Assembly (NCBI GenBank): GCA_023392075.1
Contig: JAEVZU010000155.1
Coordinates: 1-19,940 of the forward strand
DNA length: 19,940 nucleotides
Origin: Bacillota bacterium
GTDB lineage: Bacteria; Bacillota; Clostridia; Acetivibrionales; DSM-1351
Direction: 5' to 3'
Position 1 is the first letter of the stretch. The number at the start of each line of letters is the position of its first letter. Below, piece by piece: positions 7,802 through 15,913 of the stretch. Position numbers and translations under genes: made by a program. The notes under the pieces were generated by a model, which was given only the letters and a program-made list of their open reading frames with translations, did not search any database and had not been told where the DNA came from.

Positions 7802-7845
7802 AAAAAAGGCGCACAAGTATTTTATAACTTGGCGCCCATGCCTTT
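7802..7845. terminator. Bidirectional intrinsic terminator between convergent genes
   Basis: GGCGC-A-CAAGT (7808-7818) pairs with ACTTG-GCGCC (7827-7836), with six A before it (7802-7807) and CCTTTTT after it (7841-7847), so it can work in both directions. It lies about 100 nt after the exporter operon stop codon (minus) and about 190 nt after the receiver-kinase stop codon (plus). The remaining 7685-7800 stretch shows no supported gene. Confidence 0.75.
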
Positions 7846-7937
7846 TTAAAAGTTGAGTTTATCTTTATTGTAGCTCTATTACACTTTAAATGCAATTTCT
7901 TTTCAATTTTTTCAGCAATCTTGTGCTGGAGACTAAC

Positions 7938-9803
7938 TTACGAGGCTTCGGCCTCTTCAAACTGGCTGTTGTACAGTGCGGCATAGAAACCGCCGGAAGA
8001 CAGCAGCTCTTCATGTGTACCCTGCTCTACAATATCACCGTTTTTCATTACAAGTATCAAATCCGCATCTCTGATAGTAGAAAGTCTGTGTGCTATGATA
8101 AAGCTTGTTCTGTTTTTCATCAGATTTTCCATAGCCTTTTGTATAAGAACCTCGGTTCTGGTATCGACTGAGCTTGTTGCTTCGTCAAGTATCAGGATCT
8201 TCGGATCTGACAGTATTGCACGGGCAATGGTCAAAAGCTGTTTCTGACCTTGTGACACGTTGCTGGCCTCTTCATTGAGAACCATATTATATCCATCAGG
8301 CTGTGTCTTTATAAAGTGGTGGGCATGTGCGGCTTTTGCAGCCTGAATAACCTCTTCATCAGTGGCATCAAGCCTTCCATAACGGATGTTTTCCATTATT
8401 GTACCGTTAAACAGCCAGGTATCCTGAAGCACCATGCCGAACATGTCTCTTAAGTCATTTCTCTTGAAGTCCATTGAATTTATACCATCGATAAATATAT
8501 CTCCGCTGTTGAGATCATAGAAACGCATCAGCAGTTTTACAATAGTAGTTTTTCCCGCCCCGGTCGGCCCTACAATGGCCACTCTCTGACCTGGTCTGAT
8601 CTTGGCGGAAAAATCATTGATGATTATATTTTCAGGATTGTATCCAAAGTGGACATTTTTAAATTCAACCTCACCCTTGACATTTTGAGTACTTGCGGGT
8701 TTTTCAGCATCTTTTGGCTCTTCCTCTTCACCAAGGAACGCAAAAACTCTCTCCGCAGCCGCAGCTGTGGACTGGAGAATGTTTGCAACCTGTGCTGCCT
8801 GCCCGATGGGCTGTTGAAAGTTTCTTACATACTGAATGAAAGAAACGATATCACCAACCTGTATGGTACCTTTAATTGTCAGCCAGCCGCCGAGTATGGT
8901 TACAAGCACATAGCCTATATTTCCGATGAAACCCATGATAGGGAACATCATACCTGAGAGGAACTGTGATTTCCAGGCCGATTTATGCAGCTGGTCGTTA
9001 ATGCTGTCAAACTTGTCTACAGCCCTTTTCTCTCCGTTAAAAGCTTTCATTATGCTGTGACCGCTGAAGATTTCTTCAACATGTCCATTTACCTGACCAA
9101 GGGATTCCTGCTGGGATTTAAAGTATTTTTGTGACTGCTTGACAATTATTCCGATGAATATTATTGACAGAGGAATGATGGTCACTGAAACCAAAGTCAT
9201 CATCCAGCTGATTGTCAGCATCATTACAAGTACTCCAATGAGTGTTGTAAAAGAGGTTATCATCTGGAACAGACTCTGGTTTAAAGTCTGGCTCACAGTA
9301 TCAACATCGTTTGTAACCCTTGACAATACCTCTCCGTGTGTCATCCTGTCAAAGTATTTGAGCGGCATGCGGTTTATTTTCTCGGCAATCTCTCTTCTGA
9401 GGTTGTAGGATATCTTCTGGGCCACCCCGGACATTATATAACCCCCGACAAATGAAAACAAAGAGCTTGCAGCATACAATACAATCAAATATATTAATGT
9501 CTTTCCAATAAAATCAAAATCTATTGAACCGCCGGCAGCTTTGCCGATCAGTCCTTCATAAAGCTTTGTTATTGCATCGCCGAGGATTTTCGGACCTCTT
9601 ATTCCTACGATTACGCTTCCAATGGCAAATATAAATACAACTATTATACGTGGTATGAATGGCTTTATATATGTTAGCAGCTTTTTCATAGTGCCCTTGA
9701 AATCTTTGGGCTTCTCCGCTTTCATACCCATTTGGCCGCCGCCCATTGGTCCACGTCCTCCCTTTCTGGAGGCATGGTGTTTTACATTTTCATTTTTACT
9801 CAT
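7938..9803 (-). CDS. ABC exporter half-transporter, consensus-site subunit
   Basis: A 621-aa type IV ABC exporter half: a Gly/Met/Lys-rich N-terminal tail of about 40 residues, a six-helix transmembrane domain (about 45-345) and an ATPase domain (about 375-610). Walker A is GPTGAGKTT, the Walker B region ILILDEATSSVD has the catalytic Glu, and the H-loop is IIAHRLST. The signature loop is unusual: NVSQGQKQ instead of VSGGQ. Together with the degenerate Walker B and H-loop of the partner, this matches heterodimeric exporters such as BmrCD or TM287/288, where one ATP site is catalytic and the other is not. Its ATG overlaps the stop codon of the partner gene (ATGA, 9800-9803), so translation is coupled. 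The substrate (drug, lipid or peptide) cannot be told from sequence. Probable regulation is by the divergent MarR protein. Confidence 0.93.
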   Translation of the reverse strand: MSKNENVKHHASRKGGRGPMGGGQMGMKAEKPKDFKGTMKKLLTYIKPFIPRIIVVFIFAIGSVIVGIRGPKILGDAITKLYEGLIGKAAGGSIDFDFIGKTLIYLIVLYAASSLFSFVGGYIMSGVAQKISYNLRREIAEKINRMPLKYFDRMTHGEVLSRVTNDVDTVSQTLNQSLFQMITSFTTLIGVLVMMLTISWMMTLVSVTIIPLSIIFIGIIVKQSQKYFKSQQESLGQVNGHVEEIFSGHSIMKAFNGEKRAVDKFDSINDQLHKSAWKSQFLSGMMFPIMGFIGNIGYVLVTILGGWLTIKGTIQVGDIVSFIQYVRNFQQPIGQAAQVANILQSTAAAAERVFAFLGEEEEPKDAEKPASTQNVKGEVEFKNVHFGYNPENIIINDFSAKIRPGQRVAIVGPTGAGKTTIVKLLMRFYDLNSGDIFIDGINSMDFKRNDLRDMFGMVLQDTWLFNGTIMENIRYGRLDATDEEVIQAAKAAHAHHFIKTQPDGYNMVLNEEASNVSQGQKQLLTIARAILSDPKILILDEATSSVDTRTEVLIQKAMENLMKNRTSFIIAHRLSTIRDADLILVMKNGDIVEQGTHEELLSSGGFYAALYNSQFEEAEAS

Positions 9804-12055
9804 GCCAATTCCTCCTTTGACAGCTGTGACAAAGCTATCTGCTGGTAAACCTCGCAGTTTGCAAGGAGTTCTCTGTGTGTGCCCATTCCGACAATCCTGC
9901 CTTCATCCAGAACCAGGATCTTATCAGCATTCATAACGGTACTGATTCTCTGAGCAACAATTAATGCCGTAACACCTTGAGTTTTTGATTTCAGGGCTTT
10001 TCTCAAAGCCGCATCCGTCTTATAGTCCAGTGCCGAGAAGCTGTCGTCAAAAATGAATATCTCTGGCTTTTTAACCAGGGCTCTTGCAATTGACAGTCTC
10101 TGCTTCTGACCGCCGGATACATTTGTACCGCCCTGTGCTATTTCTGTTTTATAACCGTCTTCTTTTTCGCTGATAAATTCCGTTGCCTGGGCAATATCTG
10201 CCGCAAGCTTCAGATCTTCTTCAGTTGCCGCTTCCAACCCATATCTCAGGTTACTTTCAATCGTACCCGAGAAAAGAATTCCTTTTTGAGGGACATAACC
10301 GATTCTTTCCCGTAATTCCTTCTGCGGCACTTCTTTTATATCAACACCGTCAACCAGTATCTGACCTGCAGTAACATCGTAGAAACGAGGGATAAGGTTT
10401 ATAAGTGTTGATTTACCGCTTCCGGTACTCCCTATGAATGCCACGGTCTCACCCGGCTCTGCTGTAAAATCGATACCTGAAAGTACTTCATCCTCGGCTC
10501 CCGGATATTTGAAGGCCACATCCCTGAATTCAACCTTACCTTTTAGACTCTTATTAAACTCTTTATTGCTTTTAGGATCCAGTATGGAGCCCTTCGTATT
10601 GATTACCTCTGCTATACGGTTAATTGATACCGACGCACGGGGCAGTGTAATCGAAACCATTGAAATCATAAGGAAAGCAAATATGATCTGCATTGCATAC
10701 TGCATGAACGCCATCATATTACCAACCTGCATGTTTCCCATATCCACCTGGTGTGAACCTACCCACACTATCAACAGTGTTACTCCGTTGAGTATGAGCA
10801 TCATTAACGGAAACATTGCCGTCATTATCCTGCTTACAAAGAGATTTGTATTTGTTAAGTCGGCATTGGCCTTCTCAAATTTCTCTTCTTCCTTCTTCTG
10901 TGTACCGAAGGCTCTGATTACCAGCATACCTGTCAGGGACTCACGTGTAACCAGGTTCAGCTTGTCGATAAGCTTCTGTATACTCCTGAACTTTGGAATT
11001 GCCACAGCAAACATTACAAGCACCAGACTGAGAATTGCAAGTACTGAAACGCCTATTACCCAGGACATGGAGGTGTCGGTGTTCATGGCTTTCAGGAAAC
11101 CTCCTATTCCAAGGATTGGAGCGTAAAATACCAGTCTCAGGAACATTACCATAAACATCTGCACCTGCTGAATATCATTTGTACATCTGGTTATAAGCGA
11201 TGAGGTCGAGAACTTGTCAAATTCGGTATTTGAAAATTCAACAACATTTTCAAATACGTTCCTTCTGAGACTTTTGCCAAGACCCGCAGAAACTCTGGCT
11301 GCCAGCAATCCGACAAGTACTGCGGCAATCATGCCTACGAGTGCAACACCAAGCATTTTCAACCCGGCCAGAAGAATATAGTCCGACTGCATTTTTCCTG
11401 TATCCCTGCCAAGAGCTTCGTATTCACCCTTTACATAGACTACGGCACCCTGGCTTACGATACTGCCCGGCATTGACTCAAATTTCTTATCGATTGCACT
11501 CTGCATGTTCTTAAGCTGCTCCGGAGGCAATTTGGCCAAAAGTGCAAAAGGATCGGTGTCCTTCGGAAGCTGTGCCAGACTCTTTGAAAACTCATCATTA
11601 CCTGCACTGCCGGCCTCCTGAAAGGCTGCAATACCTTTTGTTTCCAATGTGTAGGCCATCAATTCGGGCTTGCCTAAAACTGCAATCAATTTATCGGTAG
11701 TTTCCTTGTCAATGTCATTGAGCTTATATACATCGTTGTTTTTTATCTCAGGATATTTTTTTGAGTACCTGTCTAAATCAGCCTGAGAGATATTAGACTT
11801 TTCGATCAGCGTGTAATTGTCGAGTACCAGCTTTTTATCCGTATCATTCATGAAAAAGGTCAGTTTATCTATTTCGCCTTTTCTGATTATATTCGGAACT
11901 GCATTTTCAATACCATTTTGTTGAATACCTACATTAACAATATTGGACATATAGTCGGGAAGTGACAAGTCACATACCGCCTGTAAAAGTAAAAAAGCAA
12001 TTATTCCAATAATGGCTGCAACATGCGGTTTCAAGTGTTTCAATATTTTACCCAT
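9800..12055 (-). CDS. ABC exporter half-transporter, degenerate-site subunit with large outer insertion
   Basis: A 751-aa partner of the 621-aa half-transporter, first gene of the pair. The start ATG has GGAG 6 nt upstream. TM1 is about residues 12-32. A hydrophilic insertion of about 175 residues (about 48-225), Lys/Asp-rich, follows before TM2, predicted outside the membrane; this explains the length above the usual 580-620. The ATPase domain (about 510-740) has Walker A GSTGSGKST and a normal signature, NVSGGQKQR. However, Walker B reads IFIFDDSFSALD, with Asp where the catalytic Glu should be, and the H-loop reads IVAQRIST, with Gln instead of His. It therefore supplies the non-catalytic site while lending its intact signature to the partner's catalytic site. 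The gene is preceded by a near-perfect promoter and lies divergent to a MarR regulator. Confidence 0.93.
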   Translation of the reverse strand: MGKILKHLKPHVAAIIGIIAFLLLQAVCDLSLPDYMSNIVNVGIQQNGIENAVPNIIRKGEIDKLTFFMNDTDKKLVLDNYTLIEKSNISQADLDRYSKKYPEIKNNDVYKLNDIDKETTDKLIAVLGKPELMAYTLETKGIAAFQEAGSAGNDEFSKSLAQLPKDTDPFALLAKLPPEQLKNMQSAIDKKFESMPGSIVSQGAVVYVKGEYEALGRDTGKMQSDYILLAGLKMLGVALVGMIAAVLVGLLAARVSAGLGKSLRRNVFENVVEFSNTEFDKFSTSSLITRCTNDIQQVQMFMVMFLRLVFYAPILGIGGFLKAMNTDTSMSWVIGVSVLAILSLVLVMFAVAIPKFRSIQKLIDKLNLVTRESLTGMLVIRAFGTQKKEEEKFEKANADLTNTNLFVSRIMTAMFPLMMLILNGVTLLIVWVGSHQVDMGNMQVGNMMAFMQYAMQIIFAFLMISMVSITLPRASVSINRIAEVINTKGSILDPKSNKEFNKSLKGKVEFRDVAFKYPGAEDEVLSGIDFTAEPGETVAFIGSTGSGKSTLINLIPRFYDVTAGQILVDGVDIKEVPQKELRERIGYVPQKGILFSGTIESNLRYGLEAATEEDLKLAADIAQATEFISEKEDGYKTEIAQGGTNVSGGQKQRLSIARALVKKPEIFIFDDSFSALDYKTDAALRKALKSKTQGVTALIVAQRISTVMNADKILVLDEGRIVGMGTHRELLANCEVYQQIALSQLSKEELA

Positions 12056-12150
12056 GAATTACTCCTTCCTTCTTTAAAGCAGCAAAATTTGTAGTAGTCT
12101 GTAACATATCATTTCAAGTCAAAGACCATTAATTTTCAAGAACTCATTTA

Positions 12151-12179
12151 ATTATAAATACATAACTATTATATGTCAA
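12151..12179 (-). promoter_or_regulatory. Consensus sigma-A promoter for the exporter operon
   Basis: On the minus strand TTGACA (12179-12174), 17-bp spacer, TATAAT (12156-12151): a perfect match to consensus. Start of transcription is expected near 12144, giving a leader of about 90 nt. A promoter this strong implies that expression is held down by a repressor. Confidence 0.8.
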
Positions 12180-12191
12180 TAATAATTTTGA

Positions 12192-12226
12192 TTGTATAAT
12201 TATTATGAATAGTGTATAATAATTAT
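12192..12226 (+). promoter_or_regulatory. marR promoter overlapped by a perfect 11-bp inverted repeat (probable operator)
   Basis: ATAATTATTAT (12196-12206) and its exact reverse complement ATAATAATTAT (12216-12226) are separated by 9 bp. The dyad covers the plus-strand promoter TTGTAT (12192-12197), 17 bp, TATAAT (12215-12220). It ends 16 bp from the -35 box of the divergent exporter promoter, so one bound dimer could control both directions. The AT-rich composition makes a chance dyad easier, which lowers certainty. Confidence 0.5.
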
Positions 12227-12251
12227 GTCAAATAAATTGCCGGTATGATGT

Positions 12252-12274
12252 CTACCTAGTATATATACAGGTAG
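12252..12274. repeat. Second dyad in the marR leader
   Basis: CTACCT (12252-12257), one A, the self-palindrome GTATATATAC (12259-12268), then AGGTAG (12269-12274). It lies about 30 bp downstream of the predicted marR -10 box, so it would be in the leader or be a second operator. The binding protein is unknown. Confidence 0.4.
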
Positions 12275-12386
12275 TATTGCCACTTATATGACAAGATAAA
12301 GACTAACTATAATATACGCTGAACTTGTTATTAAGTCTTGTTAAAATTATATGATTTTTGTCATTAACGGAAAGGGAGTTTTAGAG

Positions 12387-12833
12387 ATGTTTACCAAGGA
12401 AACTTTGATTGAAATATCAAACAACATGTTTTTTTTGTTCCTGTCATTAAATCATAAAATGATAAACCGGAACATTATGTTAAGAGGACTATCTGTTCCG
12501 CCTTCACATATTAAGGTAATTTTCTATCTGACCACCAACGGACCCAGTCCCGTTTCGAAAATTGCCAATGACCTGGTTATATCAAAGCCTAATATGACAC
12601 CCATTATCGATAACCTGATCACTGAAGGGTATGCTGTCAGATATGACGACCCGAACGACAGGCGAATAATTAACATCAAGGCCACTGAAAAAGCCTTTAA
12701 CTTTTTAAAGCAGAAAAAACAGGAGATAGTTCAATCGGTATCAGAAAAAATTTCAGTTCTGGGTGAAGAGGATATTGAAGCATTAAAGGCCTTAATTCCG
12801 CAATTGACCGAGATCCTTGGAAAGATAAAGTAA
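12387..12833 (+). CDS. MarR-family transcriptional regulator
   Basis: A 148-aa winged helix-turn-helix repressor. I start it at the ATG at 12387 (MFTKETLIEIS) because AAGGGAG lies 8 nt upstream; an in-frame ATG at 12351 has no RBS. A helical N-terminus for dimerisation is followed by PSHIKVIFYLTTNGPSPVSK, the recognition region LVISKPNMTPIIDNLITEGY, and the wing with the family signature DPNDRRIINIKAT (about residues 86-98). The C-terminal helix closes the dimer. It is transcribed away from the two-gene ABC exporter, the classic arrangement for a local repressor that lets go of DNA when a substrate of the exporter binds. The dyad over both promoters supports autoregulation. The ligand is unknown. 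Confidence 0.9.
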   Translation: MFTKETLIEISNNMFFLFLSLNHKMINRNIMLRGLSVPPSHIKVIFYLTTNGPSPVSKIANDLVISKPNMTPIIDNLITEGYAVRYDDPNDRRIINIKATEKAFNFLKQKKQEIVQSVSEKISVLGEEDIEALKALIPQLTEILGKIK

Positions 12834-12843
12834 TAATATTTTC

Positions 12844-12872
12844 TTGACTCTCCTTATAACAGGAACTATAAT
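12844..12872 (+). promoter_or_regulatory. Sigma-A promoter of the riboswitch-serCA unit
   Basis: TTGACT (12844-12849), 17-bp spacer, TATAAT (12867-12872); one mismatch to consensus. Transcription should start near 12879, about 30 nt before the first glycine aptamer. Confidence 0.75.
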
Positions 12873-12909
12873 ATATGGTAATACATTAATTTAATAGCGT
12901 CGGATGATT

Positions 12910-13066
12910 GATGGAGGAGAGTTCCTTTGCAGGGCAAAGGGCACCGAAGGAGTAGCACTCTCAGGTAAAAAAGGACTTCATCAGGACGGATCTCTGGAGA
13001 GACCAATGTTGGCGCCGAAGGGGCAATACGGATGATTCCGTCAATCTCTCAGGCAAAAGGACAGAG
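12910..13066 (+). ncRNA. Tandem glycine riboswitch upstream of serCA
   Basis: Two consecutive glycine aptamers (gcvT-type). The first (about 12914-12977) has GGAGGAGAG, the core GGGCACCGAAGGAG and CTCTCAGGTAAAAAGGAC. The second (about 12983-13066) has GGAGAGACC, GGCGCCGAAGGGGCAA and ATCTCTCAGGCAAAAGGACAGAG. These are the conserved cores of the family, and the short linker is typical of the tandem form. The genes controlled are serC and serA rather than the glycine-cleavage system. Two hairpins follow before serC and could form the expression platform. Whether glycine turns the unit on or off cannot be read directly; an off-switch would make sense for serine synthesis. Confidence 0.95.
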
Positions 13067-13076
13067 TGTGCATTAT

Positions 13077-13150
13077 AACTATTTTCATAATAGTTTTATT
13101 TTGCGTTTCTTTGCAATTCAGAGGTCAAATCACACAGATTTGGCCTTTAA
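13077..13150 (+). terminator. Expression-platform hairpins after the glycine riboswitch
   Basis: Two candidate terminators. The first is AACTATT (13077-13083) with AATAGTT (13089-13095), followed by a T-rich run. The second is a 10-bp stem, AGGTCAAATC (13122-13131) with GATTTGGCCT (13137-13146), loop ACACA, followed by TTAAATATTT. The second is stronger in stem but has an interrupted T tract. Both lie between aptamer 2 and the serC RBS. Confidence 0.5.
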
Positions 13151-13181
13151 ATATTTATACAATAAATAAAGGAGTGTTTTT

Positions 13182-14258
13182 ATGAACAGAGTTTATAATT
13201 TTTCTGCAGGCCCTTCAATGCTGCCGGAACCTGTTTTGGCAAAAGCTGCTGAAGAAATGTTAAATTACAATGGTACAGGCATGTCCGTGATGGAAATGAG
13301 TCACAGGTCAAAAGTGTACACTTCCATAATTGAAAATGCTGAAAGTCTCCTTCGTAAACTTATGAAAATAGACGATTCCTATTCGGTATTATTTGTACAG
13401 GGCGGAGCTTCAACCCAGTTTTCCATGGTTCCAATGAACCTTTTCGGTAAATATAAAAAGGCTGATTTTATTAATACCGGAAACTGGTCAAAAAAGGCCA
13501 TTTCCGAAGCAAAACTGTATGGTTCGGCAAATGTAATCGCTTCTTCCGAAGAAGCCAAATTCACATATATACCTGAAGAATATGAGCTTTCGGAAGATAT
13601 TGACTACGTTCATATCACCAGTAACAACACACTGGAGGGCACACGCTTTGTGAACTTCCCTGAAACCGGCAATATACCTCTTGTTGCCGATATGTCGAGT
13701 GAAATAATGTCCAGGGAAATTGATGTTAACAGCTTTGGAGTTATTTATGCCGGCGCTCAGAAAAACCTCGGTCCGGCCGGACTTACCATAGTAATAGTAA
13801 AAAACGGCTTGATAGGCAAACATCTGGACATTACGCCTACCATGATGAGATATGAAACACATGCAAAAGAAAAATCCATGTATAATACTCCTCCCTGCTA
13901 CAGCATCTATGTTGCAGGCCTTGTATTCAAGTGGCTCGACGACATGGGCGGTGTTAAAACCATTGAAAAAATAAATAATGAAAAAGCTGCTATCCTCTAT
14001 AATTTCCTTGATGAATCAAAAATGTTTTTAAACAAGGTAAACAAAAAGGACAGATCTTTGATGAACATACCTTTCACAGCTCCGACAGACGAACTGAATG
14101 AAAAGTTCATAAAGGAAGCCGAACAGGCAGGTCTCAGCACTCTGCGCGGTCATCGTCTCATTGGCGGCATGAGAGCCAGTATTTACAATGCAATGCCTGT
14201 TGAAGGTGTTATAAAGCTGATTGAGTTCATGAAGAAATTTGAGCTGGAAAACAAATAA
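13182..14258 (+). CDS. serC: Phosphoserine aminotransferase SerC
   Basis: Converts 3-phosphohydroxypyruvate and glutamate to 3-phosphoserine and 2-oxoglutarate, the second step of serine synthesis in the cytoplasm; PLP-dependent. The 358-aa length is normal. The N-terminus NRVYNFSAGPSMLPEPVL and the motif GTGMSVMEMSHRSKVYTSII are characteristic. The PLP-binding block is VIYAGAQKNLGPAG with Schiff-base Lys194; the cofactor-stacking and phosphate region GGASTQFSMVPMN is at 74-86; the C-terminal LRGHRLIGGMRASIYNAMP carries the substrate-binding His/Arg residues. The start has AAAGGAG 7 nt upstream. It is the first gene after a tandem glycine riboswitch and is followed 22 nt later by serA, so both should be made on one mRNA responding to glycine. 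Confidence 0.97.
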   Translation: MNRVYNFSAGPSMLPEPVLAKAAEEMLNYNGTGMSVMEMSHRSKVYTSIIENAESLLRKLMKIDDSYSVLFVQGGASTQFSMVPMNLFGKYKKADFINTGNWSKKAISEAKLYGSANVIASSEEAKFTYIPEEYELSEDIDYVHITSNNTLEGTRFVNFPETGNIPLVADMSSEIMSREIDVNSFGVIYAGAQKNLGPAGLTIVIVKNGLIGKHLDITPTMMRYETHAKEKSMYNTPPCYSIYVAGLVFKWLDDMGGVKTIEKINNEKAAILYNFLDESKMFLNKVNKKDRSLMNIPFTAPTDELNEKFIKEAEQAGLSTLRGHRLIGGMRASIYNAMPVEGVIKLIEFMKKFELENK

Positions 14259-14280
14259 TTGCATGGAAGGATGAATAACT

Positions 14281-15447
14281 ATGTACAAGATACAAATGTT
14301 GAATAAAATTGCCAATTGCGGACTAGATCTGCTGCCCGCCGAAAACTACGAAATTTCCTCCGGGGAAGCCAATCCCGACGGTATACTGGTAAGAAGTTCA
14401 AACATGCTGGAGATGGAAATCCCCAAAAATCTCAAGGCTATTGCCAGAGCAGGTGCGGGAGTAAACAATATTCCCATTGAAAAATGTACTGAAAAGGGAA
14501 TAGTAGTTTTCAACACACCAGGTGCAAACTCCACAGGAGTTAAAGAACTGGTTATTGCCTCTCTCCTGCTTGCTTCAAGAAAAATCACCAAGGGTATTGA
14601 ATGGGCACAAACCTTGAAGGGCAAGGGTGATGAAGTTCCAAAGCTTGTTGAAAAGGGAAAGTCCCAGTTTGAAGGTCCGGAAATCATGAATAAAAAAATA
14701 GGCGTTATCGGCCTGGGTGCTATAGGCGTAATGGTGGCTAATGACTGTATATCCCTGGGCATGGAGGTTATGGGATATGATCCGTATATTTCGGTAAAGG
14801 CTGCATGGGGATTGTCAAGCTCGGTTATCAGAGCTACCAGTCTGGATCATCTCCTGTCCACCTGTGACTATGTAACAATTCATGTACCTCTGACCAATGA
14901 AACAAAAAATACTCTGAATAAAGAAAAATTTGAAATCATGAAAAAGGGTATTAGAATAATAAACCTTGCCAGAGGCGGACTGGTATCAAATCAGGATTTG
15001 CTGGAAGCCATCGGCAACGGCACCGTTGCCTGCTATGTAACCGACTTCCCCGAGGATGAACTTCTTGGCATTGATGAAATTATTACAATACCTCATCTTG
15101 GTGCCTCTACCCCTGAATCAGAGGAAAATTGCGCAGTTATGGCTGTCAATCAGATAAGAGACTATCTGGAAACAGGTATGATTAAAAACTCCGTGAACTT
15201 CCCTGACTGCGACATGACACCCACCGACAAAACAAGGATAATCACTGTTCACCGCAACATTCCCAACATGATAGGTCAGATGACAACCATCCTTGCTGCT
15301 AATAAGATCAATATTGCAGATATGCTGACACGACACAAGGATACTATCGGCTATAACGTAATTGATATCGAAGGTGATCTGAATGAGGAAGTTATAGAAA
15401 AAATAAGAGCTATTGACGGAGTTAAGACAGTCAGAGTCATATCATAG
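14281..15447 (+). CDS. serA: D-3-phosphoglycerate dehydrogenase with ACT domain
   Basis: Oxidises 3-phosphoglycerate to 3-phosphohydroxypyruvate with NAD, the first committed step of serine synthesis. It has 388 residues, the shorter PGDH form with one C-terminal ACT domain and no intervening domain. Visible motifs: substrate-side ARAGAGVNNI (about 56-64), NTPGANSTGVKEL, nucleotide-binding GVIGLGAIG (141-149), catalytic Arg231 in NLARGGLVS, and His272 in IPHLGASTPESEEN. The ACT domain (about 318-388) begins ITVHRNIPNMIGQMTTILAA and probably binds serine for feedback inhibition. The RBS AAGGA is 9 nt before the ATG. The neighbour serC completes the path to phosphoserine; no serB is in the window. 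A strong terminator follows. Confidence 0.96.
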   Translation: MYKIQMLNKIANCGLDLLPAENYEISSGEANPDGILVRSSNMLEMEIPKNLKAIARAGAGVNNIPIEKCTEKGIVVFNTPGANSTGVKELVIASLLLASRKITKGIEWAQTLKGKGDEVPKLVEKGKSQFEGPEIMNKKIGVIGLGAIGVMVANDCISLGMEVMGYDPYISVKAAWGLSSSVIRATSLDHLLSTCDYVTIHVPLTNETKNTLNKEKFEIMKKGIRIINLARGGLVSNQDLLEAIGNGTVACYVTDFPEDELLGIDEIITIPHLGASTPESEENCAVMAVNQIRDYLETGMIKNSVNFPDCDMTPTDKTRIITVHRNIPNMIGQMTTILAANKINIADMLTRHKDTIGYNVIDIEGDLNEEVIEKIRAIDGVKTVRVIS

Positions 15448-15476
15448 AATTAAGCCGTTATAATTCATAAAAAGGA

Positions 15477-15517
15477 GCCGTCGCAATAGTTATTTAGTGC
15501 GACGGCCCCACTTTTTT
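15477..15517 (+). terminator. Strong intrinsic terminator after serA
   Basis: GCCGTCGCA (15477-15485) pairs perfectly with TGCGACGGC (15498-15506), followed by CCCCACTTTTTTG. The preceding AAAAAGGA allows some function on the minus strand for the convergent gene ending at 15536. Confidence 0.9.
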
Positions 15518-15535
15518 GTTTATATATTGTAGTGT

Positions 15536-15862
15536 TTAATAACTTGATTTATCTTTTTCAACAAACTTAACTTCTAAATATTTAAATATCGCTAGAAGCA
15601 GTTCACATACAACCTTCCATAGAACTAAATAGAATATAAATATGGCAATCCCAGCCAATATACCAACGTAGATATTTCCAGTTTCCTGTGTTACTTTTAT
15701 ACTGCCTGTTGATGATATGGTCTTATTAAAAGCAACTGATGAATATATAAATTTACCAAATTCATAAGAAAAATAAATAATTGGGATAAATCCAACAATG
15801 AACAAATTCAAGATTGTTTTTTTTATAGAGGTCTTCCCAAGACGAAAAAAGCTACTCAACAT
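15536..15862 (-). CDS. Small two-TM membrane protein, possibly DUF4282-like
   Basis: A 108-aa protein with two predicted membrane helices, roughly residues 16-42 (TILNLFIVGFIPIIYFSYEF) and 64-95 (YVGILAGIAIFIFYLVLWKV), and a charged C-terminus (FVEKDKSSY). The end of the second helix, WKVVCELLLAIFKYLE, resembles the R/K-x-x-CELL-x-x-x-F pattern of DUF4282 proteins; that is from memory and uncertain. RBS AAAGGAT is 5 nt before the ATG. It follows the frameshifted secreted-protein gene by 51 nt on the same strand, so the two were probably one operon. The region is more AT-rich than its neighbours. No function can be assigned. Confidence 0.65.
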   Translation of the reverse strand: MLSSFFRLGKTSIKKTILNLFIVGFIPIIYFSYEFGKFIYSSVAFNKTISSTGSIKVTQETGNIYVGILAGIAIFIFYLVLWKVVCELLLAIFKYLEVKFVEKDKSSY

Positions 15863-15913
15863 ACAAAATCCTTTCCAAATATTACTAAATCGGTATTATA
15901 AGATGGCTATTTC

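Noticed and set aside
7668..7895. 75-codon minus-strand open frame between terminators
   Set aside because: It runs through the exporter terminator hairpin and has no RBS or recognisable product.
10434..11126. 230-codon open frame on the plus strand
   Set aside because: It lies entirely antisense to the well-supported exporter gene, has no RBS, and its product shows no family features.
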